Below, piece after piece: positions 13,531 through 19,895 of a stretch of DNA of 19,895 nt. The stretch's first letter is position 1; each line of letters begins with the position of its first letter. The position numbers and the translations under genes were made by a program. The notes under the pieces are model-generated. The model was not told the origin of the DNA and ran no database searches. It saw nothing but the letters and a program-made list of their open reading frames with translations. The stretch lies in the NCBI GenBank assembly GCA_021295835.1, contig JAGWBP010000021.1, positions 805-20,699 of the forward strand. The letters run 5' to 3'. This DNA comes from Gemmatimonadota bacterium. Its GTDB lineage: Bacteria > Gemmatimonadota > Gemmatimonadetes > Longimicrobiales > Gaopeijiaceae.

Positions 13531-15857
13531 GCCGCTTCGTCAGACAGGTCCTCCTCGTAGCCCGCCGCGAGCTCAAGGGATTCTTCGACCAGCCGACGGC
13601 GTACGTGCTTGCGGTCGCGTTTCTGGGCCTGAGCCTCTACCTCTCGCTCCGCACAATCTACGCCCTGGGGGCGGGGACACTCAGGCCCTACTTCGACCTG
13701 CTCCCCTGGCTGCTGGTGGTCTTCATGCCAGCCGTCACGATGCGTAGCCTCGCCGAGGAGCGCCGGGGCCGCACCCTCGAGTGGCTGATGGCGCAGCCGG
13801 TGAGCGAGACCGTGGTCGTGCTCGGCAAGTTCCTCGGCAGCTGGCTCTTCGTGATGATCACGATGCTGGGCACGCTCCCGATGGCGGTCGGCGTCCTGAC
13901 CGCATCCGGGGCCGACGTGGGGATCGCAGTGGCACAGTACCTGGGCGCCGCGCTCCTGGTTGCTCAGATGCTTGCCATCGGAATCTGGGCATCGTCGATC
14001 ACCCGTAACCAGATCACCGCCTTCATCATCGGCGGGTTCGTAGCCCTCTTCCTGGTGCTGGTGGGGTACCCAGTGGTGCAGATCGCTCTGCCACGCCTGG
14101 TCGGCGGATGGCTAATTCAGCTCTCTGTGGTAAGCCACTTCGACAACGTGGGCCGGGGCGTGATCGACCTGCGCGACCTGCTCTACTTCGTGACGATGAC
14201 CGGCGTCTTCCTGCTCTTCGCAGTCGCGGCGCTGAGCAGGGAGCGGCTGAGCAGGTCGGGCGACGCCTTCAGGAGGCTTCGCATCGGCACCGCCGCGATC
14301 GCGGCGGCGGTGCTCGTCCTAAATCTCCTCGGGAGCTACGTGCGCGGGCGGCTCGACCTGACCGAGGATCGTCTCTTCACCATCTCCGAGGGGAGCCGCG
14401 ATATCCTCGAGGGGCTCGACGACATCGTGAACCTGACCGTGTTTCTGAGCGACGACCTGCCGCAGGAGATACAACTGGTGGTGCGCGATGTGCGCGACCT
14501 GGTGGCCGATCTGCGCGAAGCGTCGGGCGGCATGCTCGCGGTGCACATGGTAAACCCGGACGACGGGCCCGACCAGGAGCGCCAAGCGTCGGAGATGAAC
14601 GTCATGCCGATCGAATTCAACGTCATCGGCGACGACGAGTACCAGGTGAAGCGCGGCTACTTCGGACTGGCCGTGAGCTACGCCGACGAGCTCGAGACAG
14701 TGCCGGTCGTGAGGTCGGCCGACGATCTCGAGTTCCGATTGGTATCCGGAATCGCCAAGATGACGGCAGACACCCGGCCCAGCCTCGCCTTCCTAACCGG
14801 GTTCGGAGCTGGCGAGCCTGGCGACGGCGAGATGACGACCTTCGTGGATGCGGTGAGCGATCGCTACGACGTGACGACGATCGATCTAGGAGGCGACTCG
14901 GCAGTGGCGCTCGACGCCAGCTCGATCGATGTCGCAGTGTTGGTCGGCCCCGACCAGCTCTCCGAGGACGCCGCCGGGGCGCTCGACGGCTACCTGAACG
15001 ACGGCGGTGCGGCGCTGCTCCTGGTCGAGCGGCACTCCTACTTCCCCCGGCCACCGATGACCACCCCGCGCGAATCCGGACTGGAAGACCTCCTCGCGGA
15101 GAGGGGCATCGAGGTCACGGGAGAGATGGTGTTCGACAACGCCTCGCCGCAACGCGTCGCGATCAGGCGGGGCAGGTTCAACGTTCACCAGCCCTACCCG
15201 CTCTGGCCGTTGGCGTCGCGGGGCGCCAGCCACGCGACCAACAGCGACCTGCAGAACGTCGGGTTGGCGTGGGCCTCGACCTTCGTCTGGGACGAGGACG
15301 ATCCGGCGGTGACCCCGCTCTGGACGACCTCCGCAGGCGGCGGCACGCGCGAGCCGGGGCTGTCGATCGAGCCAGGCCAGCCCTTCGGCGAGGACGCGGG
15401 CGAGCTGGGGGAGCTGGGGGTCCACACGATGGCGGTCGCGTACGACCCGTCGCTCGCGGCTGTGAGCGGCGGTGATGCGGAGGAGGTGGTGGCGGACTCG
15501 GGGGGTGAAGGTGCCCAGGGGCGCGGAGGTGGCCGCCTCGTGGCCGTGGCCGACGCCGACCTGATCCTGGACAGGATCGTCACCCGGGGCCATGCGCACA
15601 ACGTCACCTTCGCGGCCAACGCCGTGGACTGGCTCGTGCAGGACGAGGCGCTGATCAGTATTCGGTCCAAGAATCGGACGCCGCCACCGCTGGTATTCGA
15701 GTCCGACGGCGATAGGGCCGCCCTGCGCTGGGTATCGCTAATCGGCGTGCCAGCGCTCTTCGTGATCGTGGGGGTGGCCAGGGTGACTGGCCGCGGGAAG
15801 CGGGCTCGCCGCCGCTGGCGCGACGATTCGCAAGAGACGGAGGCAAGTGCAGAATGA
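13527..15857 (+). CDS. GldF-GldG fusion: ABC-2 permease joined to a Gld-type auxiliary domain
   Basis: This 776-residue inner-membrane protein starts at GTG 13527 inside the preceding stop (GTGA overlap). Residues about 1-240 form an ABC-2 permease with six hydrophobic segments (first near 26-46, last near 217-236). A seventh segment (254-273) leads into R-L-D-L-T-E-D-R-L-F-T-I-S, the hallmark start of GldG/ABC-auxiliary proteins (PF09822 type). The periplasmic domain runs to about 730, and a last membrane segment (W-V-S-L-I-G-V-P-A-L-F-V-I-V) precedes a basic tail. A Gly-rich, low-complexity stretch lies near 650-675. GldF and GldG are separate in Bacteroidota; the fusion is known in other phyla. 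With the ATPase upstream and DUF4340 downstream it should form one envelope ABC complex. The transported substrate is unknown, and gliding should not be assumed. Confidence 0.92.
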   Translation: MSRFVRQVLLVARRELKGFFDQPTAYVLAVAFLGLSLYLSLRTIYALGAGTLRPYFDLLPWLLVVFMPAVTMRSLAEERRGRTLEWLMAQPVSETVVVLGKFLGSWLFVMITMLGTLPMAVGVLTASGADVGIAVAQYLGAALLVAQMLAIGIWASSITRNQITAFIIGGFVALFLVLVGYPVVQIALPRLVGGWLIQLSVVSHFDNVGRGVIDLRDLLYFVTMTGVFLLFAVAALSRERLSRSGDAFRRLRIGTAAIAAAVLVLNLLGSYVRGRLDLTEDRLFTISEGSRDILEGLDDIVNLTVFLSDDLPQEIQLVVRDVRDLVADLREASGGMLAVHMVNPDDGPDQERQASEMNVMPIEFNVIGDDEYQVKRGYFGLAVSYADELETVPVVRSADDLEFRLVSGIAKMTADTRPSLAFLTGFGAGEPGDGEMTTFVDAVSDRYDVTTIDLGGDSAVALDASSIDVAVLVGPDQLSEDAAGALDGYLNDGGAALLLVERHSYFPRPPMTTPRESGLEDLLAERGIEVTGEMVFDNASPQRVAIRRGRFNVHQPYPLWPLASRGASHATNSDLQNVGLAWASTFVWDEDDPAVTPLWTTSAGGGTREPGLSIEPGQPFGEDAGELGELGVHTMAVAYDPSLAAVSGGDAEEVVADSGGEGAQGRGGGRLVAVADADLILDRIVTRGHAHNVTFAANAVDWLVQDEALISIRSKNRTPPPLVFESDGDRAALRWVSLIGVPALFVIVGVARVTGRGKRARRRWRDDSQETEASAE

Positions 15858-16771
15858 ACAAGAAAACCCTGCTGGCGTCGCTCCTGGTGCTCGCGGTCCT
15901 GACTGCTGTGTACGTCCTGGTCGCGACGGTCGGGAGCGCCGAGGAAGAGCTCCCCGACTCGGGGATGGCCGCCGCCCTGGCGAAGCTCGACTCGGAATCG
16001 ACCGAACGCATCGAGCTCGCCACCCCCGAGGACACGTTCCTCCTCCAGAAGGACGGCGAAGACTGGAGCGTCAACGAATACGAGGCTGACCCGGGCGTGG
16101 TGAGCCGACTCCTGCGAGCATTCGACAGCGCTCAGGTGACGGGCGTCGCGTCGACGAATCCGGTGAACCACGACGAGATGCGCATTACCGACGAGCGGGC
16201 ACGCTTCGTGGTCGTCAACGGGGAGGTGACGGTCGTCTGGGGCAAGCACGCTCCCTACACCCGCACCGGGTACGCCCGCCTTCCCGGCTCCGACACGGTG
16301 TACTTCGTGCACGGCGACCTGCGATTCATGGTCGGGCGAAACCTCTTCGAGTGGCGCAACAAGGTGATGTTGAGTGTGGACACGGCCGAGATCCAGAGCG
16401 TGGCCGTGACGGCGGATGGCGAGACGACCCTCTACGAGCGCGACGGCGAAGGGGGGTGGCTGGTGGACGGCGAGCCCGCCGACATTTCGGTTCGGAGGAA
16501 CACCATTCGCAACATGTTTCAGGAGCTCGCAGATGTGCGGGCGAGCGGATTCGAACCGTACGACGACGAGCGCCCGGAGACTCCCGACCGGGTGGTCAGG
16601 GCCGTCGACGCCCGCGGAAAGGAGCTGGCGCACCTCCTGCTCCACCACCGGAACTACAACATTCTCGTCATGTCGCCGGTCCTCCCCTACGACTTCCAGA
16701 TCCCGAACTTCAGGTACGACCGGATCGCGCCCCCTTCCCCTGGCTTCGGCGACGAGAGCGACGAGAGTTGA
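15854..16771 (+). CDS. DUF4340 membrane-anchored protein
   Basis: The ATG at 15854 overlaps the stop of the GldFG gene (ATGA). The 305-residue product has a single N-terminal membrane anchor (about residues 5-24, after M-N-K-K) and an extracytoplasmic remainder. Two similar halves can be seen, around W-S-V-N-E-Y and G-G-W-L-V-D-G-E, matching DUF4340, a domain repeatedly found directly after GldG-type genes. The tail is acidic and low in complexity (G-D-E-S-D-E-S). Its biochemical role is unknown; operon position and shared topology imply that it works with the ABC complex at the periplasmic face. It is the last gene of this coupled trio; a 41-bp gap follows. Confidence 0.88.
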   Translation: MNKKTLLASLLVLAVLTAVYVLVATVGSAEEELPDSGMAAALAKLDSESTERIELATPEDTFLLQKDGEDWSVNEYEADPGVVSRLLRAFDSAQVTGVASTNPVNHDEMRITDERARFVVVNGEVTVVWGKHAPYTRTGYARLPGSDTVYFVHGDLRFMVGRNLFEWRNKVMLSVDTAEIQSVAVTADGETTLYERDGEGGWLVDGEPADISVRRNTIRNMFQELADVRASGFEPYDDERPETPDRVVRAVDARGKELAHLLLHHRNYNILVMSPVLPYDFQIPNFRYDRIAPPSPGFGDESDES

Positions 16772-16812
16772 CGGGGTGTGGTGGGCGGGGCGGCCCCTGA
16801 GGTGAGGTTGCC

Positions 16813-18591
16813 GTGAGCCGGAGCCGCCGCTACGACGCGATCGTTGTGGGATCGGGCGCGGGCGGCGGCATGGCCGCCTTCGTCCTGTCGGTCTCGGGGC
16901 TGCGCGTCCTGATGCTCGAGGCCGGGCGGAACTACGACTCGGTGCGTGAGACCCCGATGTTCCAGCTCCCCCGCGAAGCCCCGCTCAGGGGTGCCGGAAC
17001 CGCTGCCAAGCCCTTCGGCTTCTACGACGCCACTGTCGACGGAGGGTGGCAGGTGCCCGGCGAGCCCTACTCGGTGGCCGAGGGGAGCAGCTTCATGTGG
17101 TGGCGCTCCAGGATGCTTGGCGGACGAACCAACCACTGGGGCCGCATCTCGCTCCGGATGGGCGAGTACGACTTCAAGCCGAGGAGCCGCGACGGCCTGG
17201 GCCTCGACTGGCCGATGTCGTACGACGACCTCGCCCCCTACTACGACCGCACCGAGGCGCTGATCGGCGTCTACGGGTCGAACGAAGGCCTCGAGAACAC
17301 GCCCAACTCGTCTCCGGGCGTGCTGCAACCCGCGCCGAGGCCACGCGCCTACGAGCTCCTGACGCGCAAGGCGTGCCGACGCATGGGGATTCCGGTCATC
17401 CCGGCGCACCTCGCGATCCTGACCCGGACTCAGGACGCCGATCGCCTCCCGGCGCAGCTCTTCCCCGGCAATGCGCTCGCCCAGCGCGTCACTGCGGAGT
17501 CGATGCGGGGCCGCGCGGCCTGCTACTGGGCGACTCCGTGCGGGCGCGGCTGCTCGATCCGGGCCAACTTCCAGTCCACCACCGTGCTGATTCCTCCCGC
17601 GCTCGCAACCGGCAACCTGGAGGTGCGGACCGACGCCATGGTGCGCGAGGTCACGGTGGACGCACGCGGACGGGCGACCGGAGTGCACTTCATCGACCGC
17701 AGGACGCTGCTGGACGAGTTCGCGGGGGCGCGCGTCGTGGTCCTCGCCGCCAGCGCCTGCGAGTCGGCGCGCATATTGCTCAACTCCAGGAGCTCTCCCT
17801 TCCCCGACGGCCTGGCCAACTCCTCGGGTCTAGTCGGCAAGTACGTCATGGACACCGTCGGCGCTGGTGTGTACTCGCACATTCCGGCGCTCCAGGCACT
17901 TCCGCCGCACAACGAGGACGGCGCCTCGGGGATACACATGTACATGCCCTGGTGGCTGTACAGCGAGCAGTTGGCCGGGAAGCTGGACTTTCCCCGAGGC
18001 TACCACATCGAGTTCGGCGGCGGTCGGCGCATGCCCGGCTTCGGTGCCTTCGGTGGGCTGGAGCCGCTGACAGGCGGCAGCTACGGAGAGGACTTCAAGG
18101 AGGACTGCCGGCGCTACTACGGCAGCTTCGTCGGCTTCGACGGGCGCGGCGAGATGATCCCCAACGAGGACTGCTACTGCGAGATCGACCCCGGCCGCGT
18201 GGACCGCTACGGGGTGCCGGTGCTGAAGTTCCACTGGAAGTGGGCCGACCACGAGCTGAATCAGGCGCTCCACATGCAGCGCACCTTCGCCGAGATCGTG
18301 GAGGAGATGGGCGGCAAGGTGCTGAGCACCATCCAGACCGAGGGCGCCCGTGCGATATCCAAGGGCGGACAGATCATCCACGAGGTGGGCGGCGCCTGCA
18401 TGGGCGACGATCCGGGTAGCTCGGTGCTGAACGAGTACTGCCAGTCGTGGGACGTCCCCAACCTCTTCGTGACCGACGGGGCACCCTTCGTATCGAACGC
18501 CGACAAGAACCCGACCCTCTCGATCATGGCGCTTGCGTGGCGCGCCAGCGACTACATCGTCGAGCAGCTCAGGCGGCGGAGCATCGGATGA
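16813..18591 (+). CDS. GMC-family FAD oxidoreductase with a Cys-X5-Cys-X3-Cys motif
   Basis: This 592-residue flavoprotein oxidises an alcohol, probably a sugar or polyol. It shows the FAD-binding G-S-G-A-G-G-G (13-19) with E36 for ribose binding, the G-G-R-T-N-H-W-G flavin segment (103-110), and the C-terminal H523 ... N566 pair in H-E-V-G-G-A-C-M-G and N-P-T-L-S-I-M-A-L, the catalytic His/Asn of the family. C237, C243 and C247 form C-X5-C-X3-C, the arrangement that binds a 3Fe-4S cluster in Burkholderia FAD-glucose dehydrogenase. No signal peptide is present. The next gene encodes a Tat-signal subunit and overlaps the stop by 4 bp, so the two are probably folded together and exported as a complex. 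GTG 16813 is used, with a GAGGTGAGG ribosome site just upstream. No cytochrome gene follows. The substrate is unknown; glucoside 3-dehydrogenase activity is an alternative. Confidence 0.92.
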   Translation: MSRSRRYDAIVVGSGAGGGMAAFVLSVSGLRVLMLEAGRNYDSVRETPMFQLPREAPLRGAGTAAKPFGFYDATVDGGWQVPGEPYSVAEGSSFMWWRSRMLGGRTNHWGRISLRMGEYDFKPRSRDGLGLDWPMSYDDLAPYYDRTEALIGVYGSNEGLENTPNSSPGVLQPAPRPRAYELLTRKACRRMGIPVIPAHLAILTRTQDADRLPAQLFPGNALAQRVTAESMRGRAACYWATPCGRGCSIRANFQSTTVLIPPALATGNLEVRTDAMVREVTVDARGRATGVHFIDRRTLLDEFAGARVVVLAASACESARILLNSRSSPFPDGLANSSGLVGKYVMDTVGAGVYSHIPALQALPPHNEDGASGIHMYMPWWLYSEQLAGKLDFPRGYHIEFGGGRRMPGFGAFGGLEPLTGGSYGEDFKEDCRRYYGSFVGFDGRGEMIPNEDCYCEIDPGRVDRYGVPVLKFHWKWADHELNQALHMQRTFAEIVEEMGGKVLSTIQTEGARAISKGGQIIHEVGGACMGDDPGSSVLNEYCQSWDVPNLFVTDGAPFVSNADKNPTLSIMALAWRASDYIVEQLRRRSIG

Positions 18592-19400
18592 GCGGGCAAG
18601 GACGAGACCGTACGGCACCGGACGAGGCGGCGGAAGCGGCGGCGGGCCCGGGCGGGTCCGGGGGCGGGGACCCAGTGGGGGAGGAAGGGATGACCCGCAG
18701 GGGTGCGCTCAAGGTGATCGCAGGTGGCGCAGTCCTGGGTGCGGCGGGCGGAGTTGCGGGCGCGTGCGCACCGGATCGCGAGGGCTCTGGCAGCCCGGAC
18801 GGGGTGGCAAGCCACACCGAGACCGCCCACAGCGAGCTCTCGGGATTCGATCCGCTGCCGCCCGCGAACCCGTTGGCGGCGGGAACCCCGACCGACCCCG
18901 ATCTGCTCGATCCCGTGGTGCCGTGGGAGATGGTGCTGACCGACGAGGAGGTCGGGCAGGTGGCGGTGCTCGCCGACCTGATCATCCCCGCCGACGACCG
19001 CTCCCCCGCCGCGAGCACGGTCGGAGCGGCCGATTTCGTAAACGAGTACGTGTCTGCCCCCGGCCACGAATGGAGCCTCGATATGGTGCGGGGCGGGCTG
19101 GCGTGGCTCAACCGCGAGGCCCGCAGGCGTTTCGGCCAGCCGGGCTTCGCCGACATCTCCGAGAGTAGGCGCCGCGAGATCTGCGACGAGATCTGCTACG
19201 CCCCCAAGGCAGCCGTGGAGCTGAGCGGTCAGGCGCGCTTCTTCGACCACTTCCGCGACCTGGTCTCCACCGCCTTCTGGACCACCGACGAGGGGATGCG
19301 CGACCTGGGGTACGTGGGCAACATCCCGCTGCCGAGCTTCGACGGGCCGCCGCCGGAGGTTCTCGAGCGGCTCGGGCTAGAGGGAGAGGACCTGGTCTAG
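18588..19400 (+). CDS. Gluconate 2-dehydrogenase subunit 3 family protein with Tat signal
   Basis: This is the small partner of the preceding flavoprotein. The family's small subunits stabilise the GMC catalytic subunit and carry the export signal. A twin-arginine signal is visible (T-R-R-G-A-L-K-V-I-A-G at 36-46), followed by a hydrophobic Ala/Gly stretch ending A-G-A-C (C60), possibly a lipidation site. Residues about 115-240 fit the Gluconate_2-dh3 domain (L-A-D-L-I-I-P-A-D-D-R-S-P, then an R-R-R-E-I-C-D-E-I segment). Two starts are possible. ATG 18588 overlaps the GMC stop as ATGA and gives 270 residues with a 34-residue Gly/Ala-rich lead. ATG 18690 follows a strong GGAGG (18680-18684) and puts the Tat motif right at the N-terminus (236 residues). 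The second may be the real one; the longer form is listed because of the coupling. Confidence 0.87.
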   Translation: MSGQGRDRTAPDEAAEAAAGPGGSGGGDPVGEEGMTRRGALKVIAGGAVLGAAGGVAGACAPDREGSGSPDGVASHTETAHSELSGFDPLPPANPLAAGTPTDPDLLDPVVPWEMVLTDEEVGQVAVLADLIIPADDRSPAASTVGAADFVNEYVSAPGHEWSLDMVRGGLAWLNREARRRFGQPGFADISESRRREICDEICYAPKAAVELSGQARFFDHFRDLVSTAFWTTDEGMRDLGYVGNIPLPSFDGPPPEVLERLGLEGEDLV

Positions 19401-19413
19401 CCAACTCTCTCCT

Positions 19414-19426
19414 GGGGGCGACCCCC
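19414..19426 (+). terminator. Possible weak hairpin terminator
   Basis: GGGGG (19414-19418) and CCCCC (19422-19426) can pair around a 3-nt CGA loop, 14 bp after the stop of the Tat-signal gene. Only a short, interrupted T content follows (GCGTTGAACTT), so an intrinsic terminator is plausible but weak. Confidence 0.3.
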
Positions 19427-19434
19427 GCGTTGAA

Positions 19435-19482
19435 CTTGGTCAGTCTCGGCTTGGTCAGTGCCCTACTTGATCAGTGACCAAG
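19435..19482 (+). repeat. Three 10-bp direct repeats ahead of the Smr gene
   Basis: CTTGGTCAGT occurs at 19435-19444 and 19450-19459, and the variant CTTGATCAGT at 19466-19475, spaced 15 and 16 bp start to start. The third is followed directly by GACCAAG (19476-19482), the reverse complement of the first seven bases of the unit. The array sits 76 bp before the Smr start codon and looks like a binding site for a multimeric regulator. Confidence 0.7.
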
Positions 19483-19557
19483 TCCGCCATCGATCGCTGG
19501 ACGGGATCCTGCCCTGATCGACGGACGGACCCCAGTATTCCCCGGAGGTGCGTACGC

Positions 19558-19895
19558 ATGGCAGGGTGCGATACGTTGCGAGCCATGAGCCAAGATCCGA
19601 AGGCGCGTGGGCGCGACGACTTCGAGCGAGCAATGGCGGGGGTGCGGCGCATCACGGGTGCCGGACGGGTGGCCGAGCCCGCGCCCAGGCGAACGTCCGT
19701 CAGCGGGGGCGACGGGGTGCCGTCGGGCGGCAGGGGTTCCAGCGGCCGACAACCAGGCATCCACATCGGATGGGTGGCGGGACTCAACCGGCGCCAGGCA
19801 GACCGGCTACGTCGCTGCGAGCTGGGCGTCGAGGACTCGCTGGATCTGCACGGGTGCACGCGCAGGGACGCCGCCCTCCGCGTTGCCGGGTTCAT
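19558..19895 (+). CDS. Smr-domain protein, N-terminal part (runs off the window)
   Basis: The frame is open from ATG 19558 to the window end (112 codons plus 2 bases). GGAGGTG at 19544-19550 lies 7 bp before the ATG, which decides this start over the in-frame ATG at 19585. After a charged, Gly/Ser-rich lead, the sequence reads A-G-L-N-R-R-Q-A-D-R-L-R-R-C-E-L-G-V, then D-S-L-D-L-H-G-C-T-R-R-D-A-A. The L-D-L-H-G motif and the preceding R-L-R-R-G-E-like run are the start of a Smr domain, the small MutS-related domain of stand-alone nicking or RNA-cleaving endonucleases. The closing part, including the usual G-x-G turn motif, is beyond the window. It has no link to the oxidoreductase genes and is probably a separate unit. 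Confidence 0.85.
   Translation, partial: MAGCDTLRAMSQDPKARGRDDFERAMAGVRRITGAGRVAEPAPRRTSVSGGDGVPSGGRGSSGRQPGIHIGWVAGLNRRQADRLRRCELGVEDSLDLHGCTRRDAALRVAGF

Noticed and set aside
14108..15475. 455-codon frame inside the GldFG gene
   Set aside because: Arg-rich shadow frame; the overlapping frame has the DLTEDRLFTIS hallmark and membrane segments.
17046..18419. 457-codon frame inside the GMC gene
   Set aside because: Arg-rich out-of-frame translation; the FAD motif and the catalytic His/Asn are in the other frame.
1..19895. CRISPR array, tRNA or rRNA genes
   Set aside because: No regular repeat-spacer pattern, cloverleaf-like run or rRNA signature was recognised on either strand by eye; a dedicated RNA-gene scan was not possible here.

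Overview
The window is about 19.9 kb of high-GC bacterial DNA. GC-rich third codon positions, long antisense shadow ORFs and tightly overlapping stop/start codons are seen throughout. The gene set suggests a Gram-negative lineage such as Gemmatimonadota or Acidobacteriota: secreted lipoproteins, an RND exporter, a fused Gld-type ABC transporter with a DUF4340 partner, and a GMC oxidoreductase with a gluconate-2-dehydrogenase-subunit-3 partner. This is an inference; there is no rRNA or marker gene to settle it.

Positions 1-2211 are mobile-element-scarred. They hold the 3' end of an ISL3-type transposase with its terminal inverted repeat, an intact small lipoprotein with a C1q/TNF-like look, and an NHL-repeat lipoprotein gene broken twice (an early TGA stop and an IS3-family insertion). 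The IS3 copy is itself defective: orfA is frameshifted and the 3' half of orfB is missing.

Positions 2206-6234 hold a large superfamily-1 helicase of the DUF4011 / helicase / MTES_1575 (Vsr-like nuclease) / DUF3320 architecture, the layout reported as the single-gene antiphage system Hhe. Its N-terminus is gone. The remaining frame is joined in phase to the first 158 codons of the IS3 orfB, giving an uninterrupted chimeric reading frame of 1498 codons. Its C-terminus also looks cut short where it runs into the converging fhs gene at a C10 tract.

Positions 6149-12398 (minus strand) carry, in transcription order, a class I aminotransferase, an RND efflux pump permease without an adjacent adaptor gene, and formate-tetrahydrofolate ligase (fhs).

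Positions 12399-16771 (plus strand) start with a divergent intergenic region holding a good sigma70-like promoter and a 5'-UTR hairpin. Three translationally coupled genes follow: a GldA-like ATPase whose tail carries three nearly identical 21-bp repeats, a GldF-GldG fusion, and a DUF4340 membrane-anchored protein. They should act together as one envelope ABC complex.

Positions 16813-19400 hold a two-gene oxidoreductase unit. The GMC flavoprotein has a Cys-X5-Cys-X3-Cys motif like that of FAD-glucose dehydrogenase. Its partner is a small Tat-signal subunit, likely the export escort. No cytochrome subunit follows. The window ends with the start of a Smr-domain gene, preceded by three 10-bp direct repeats at 15-16 bp spacing.
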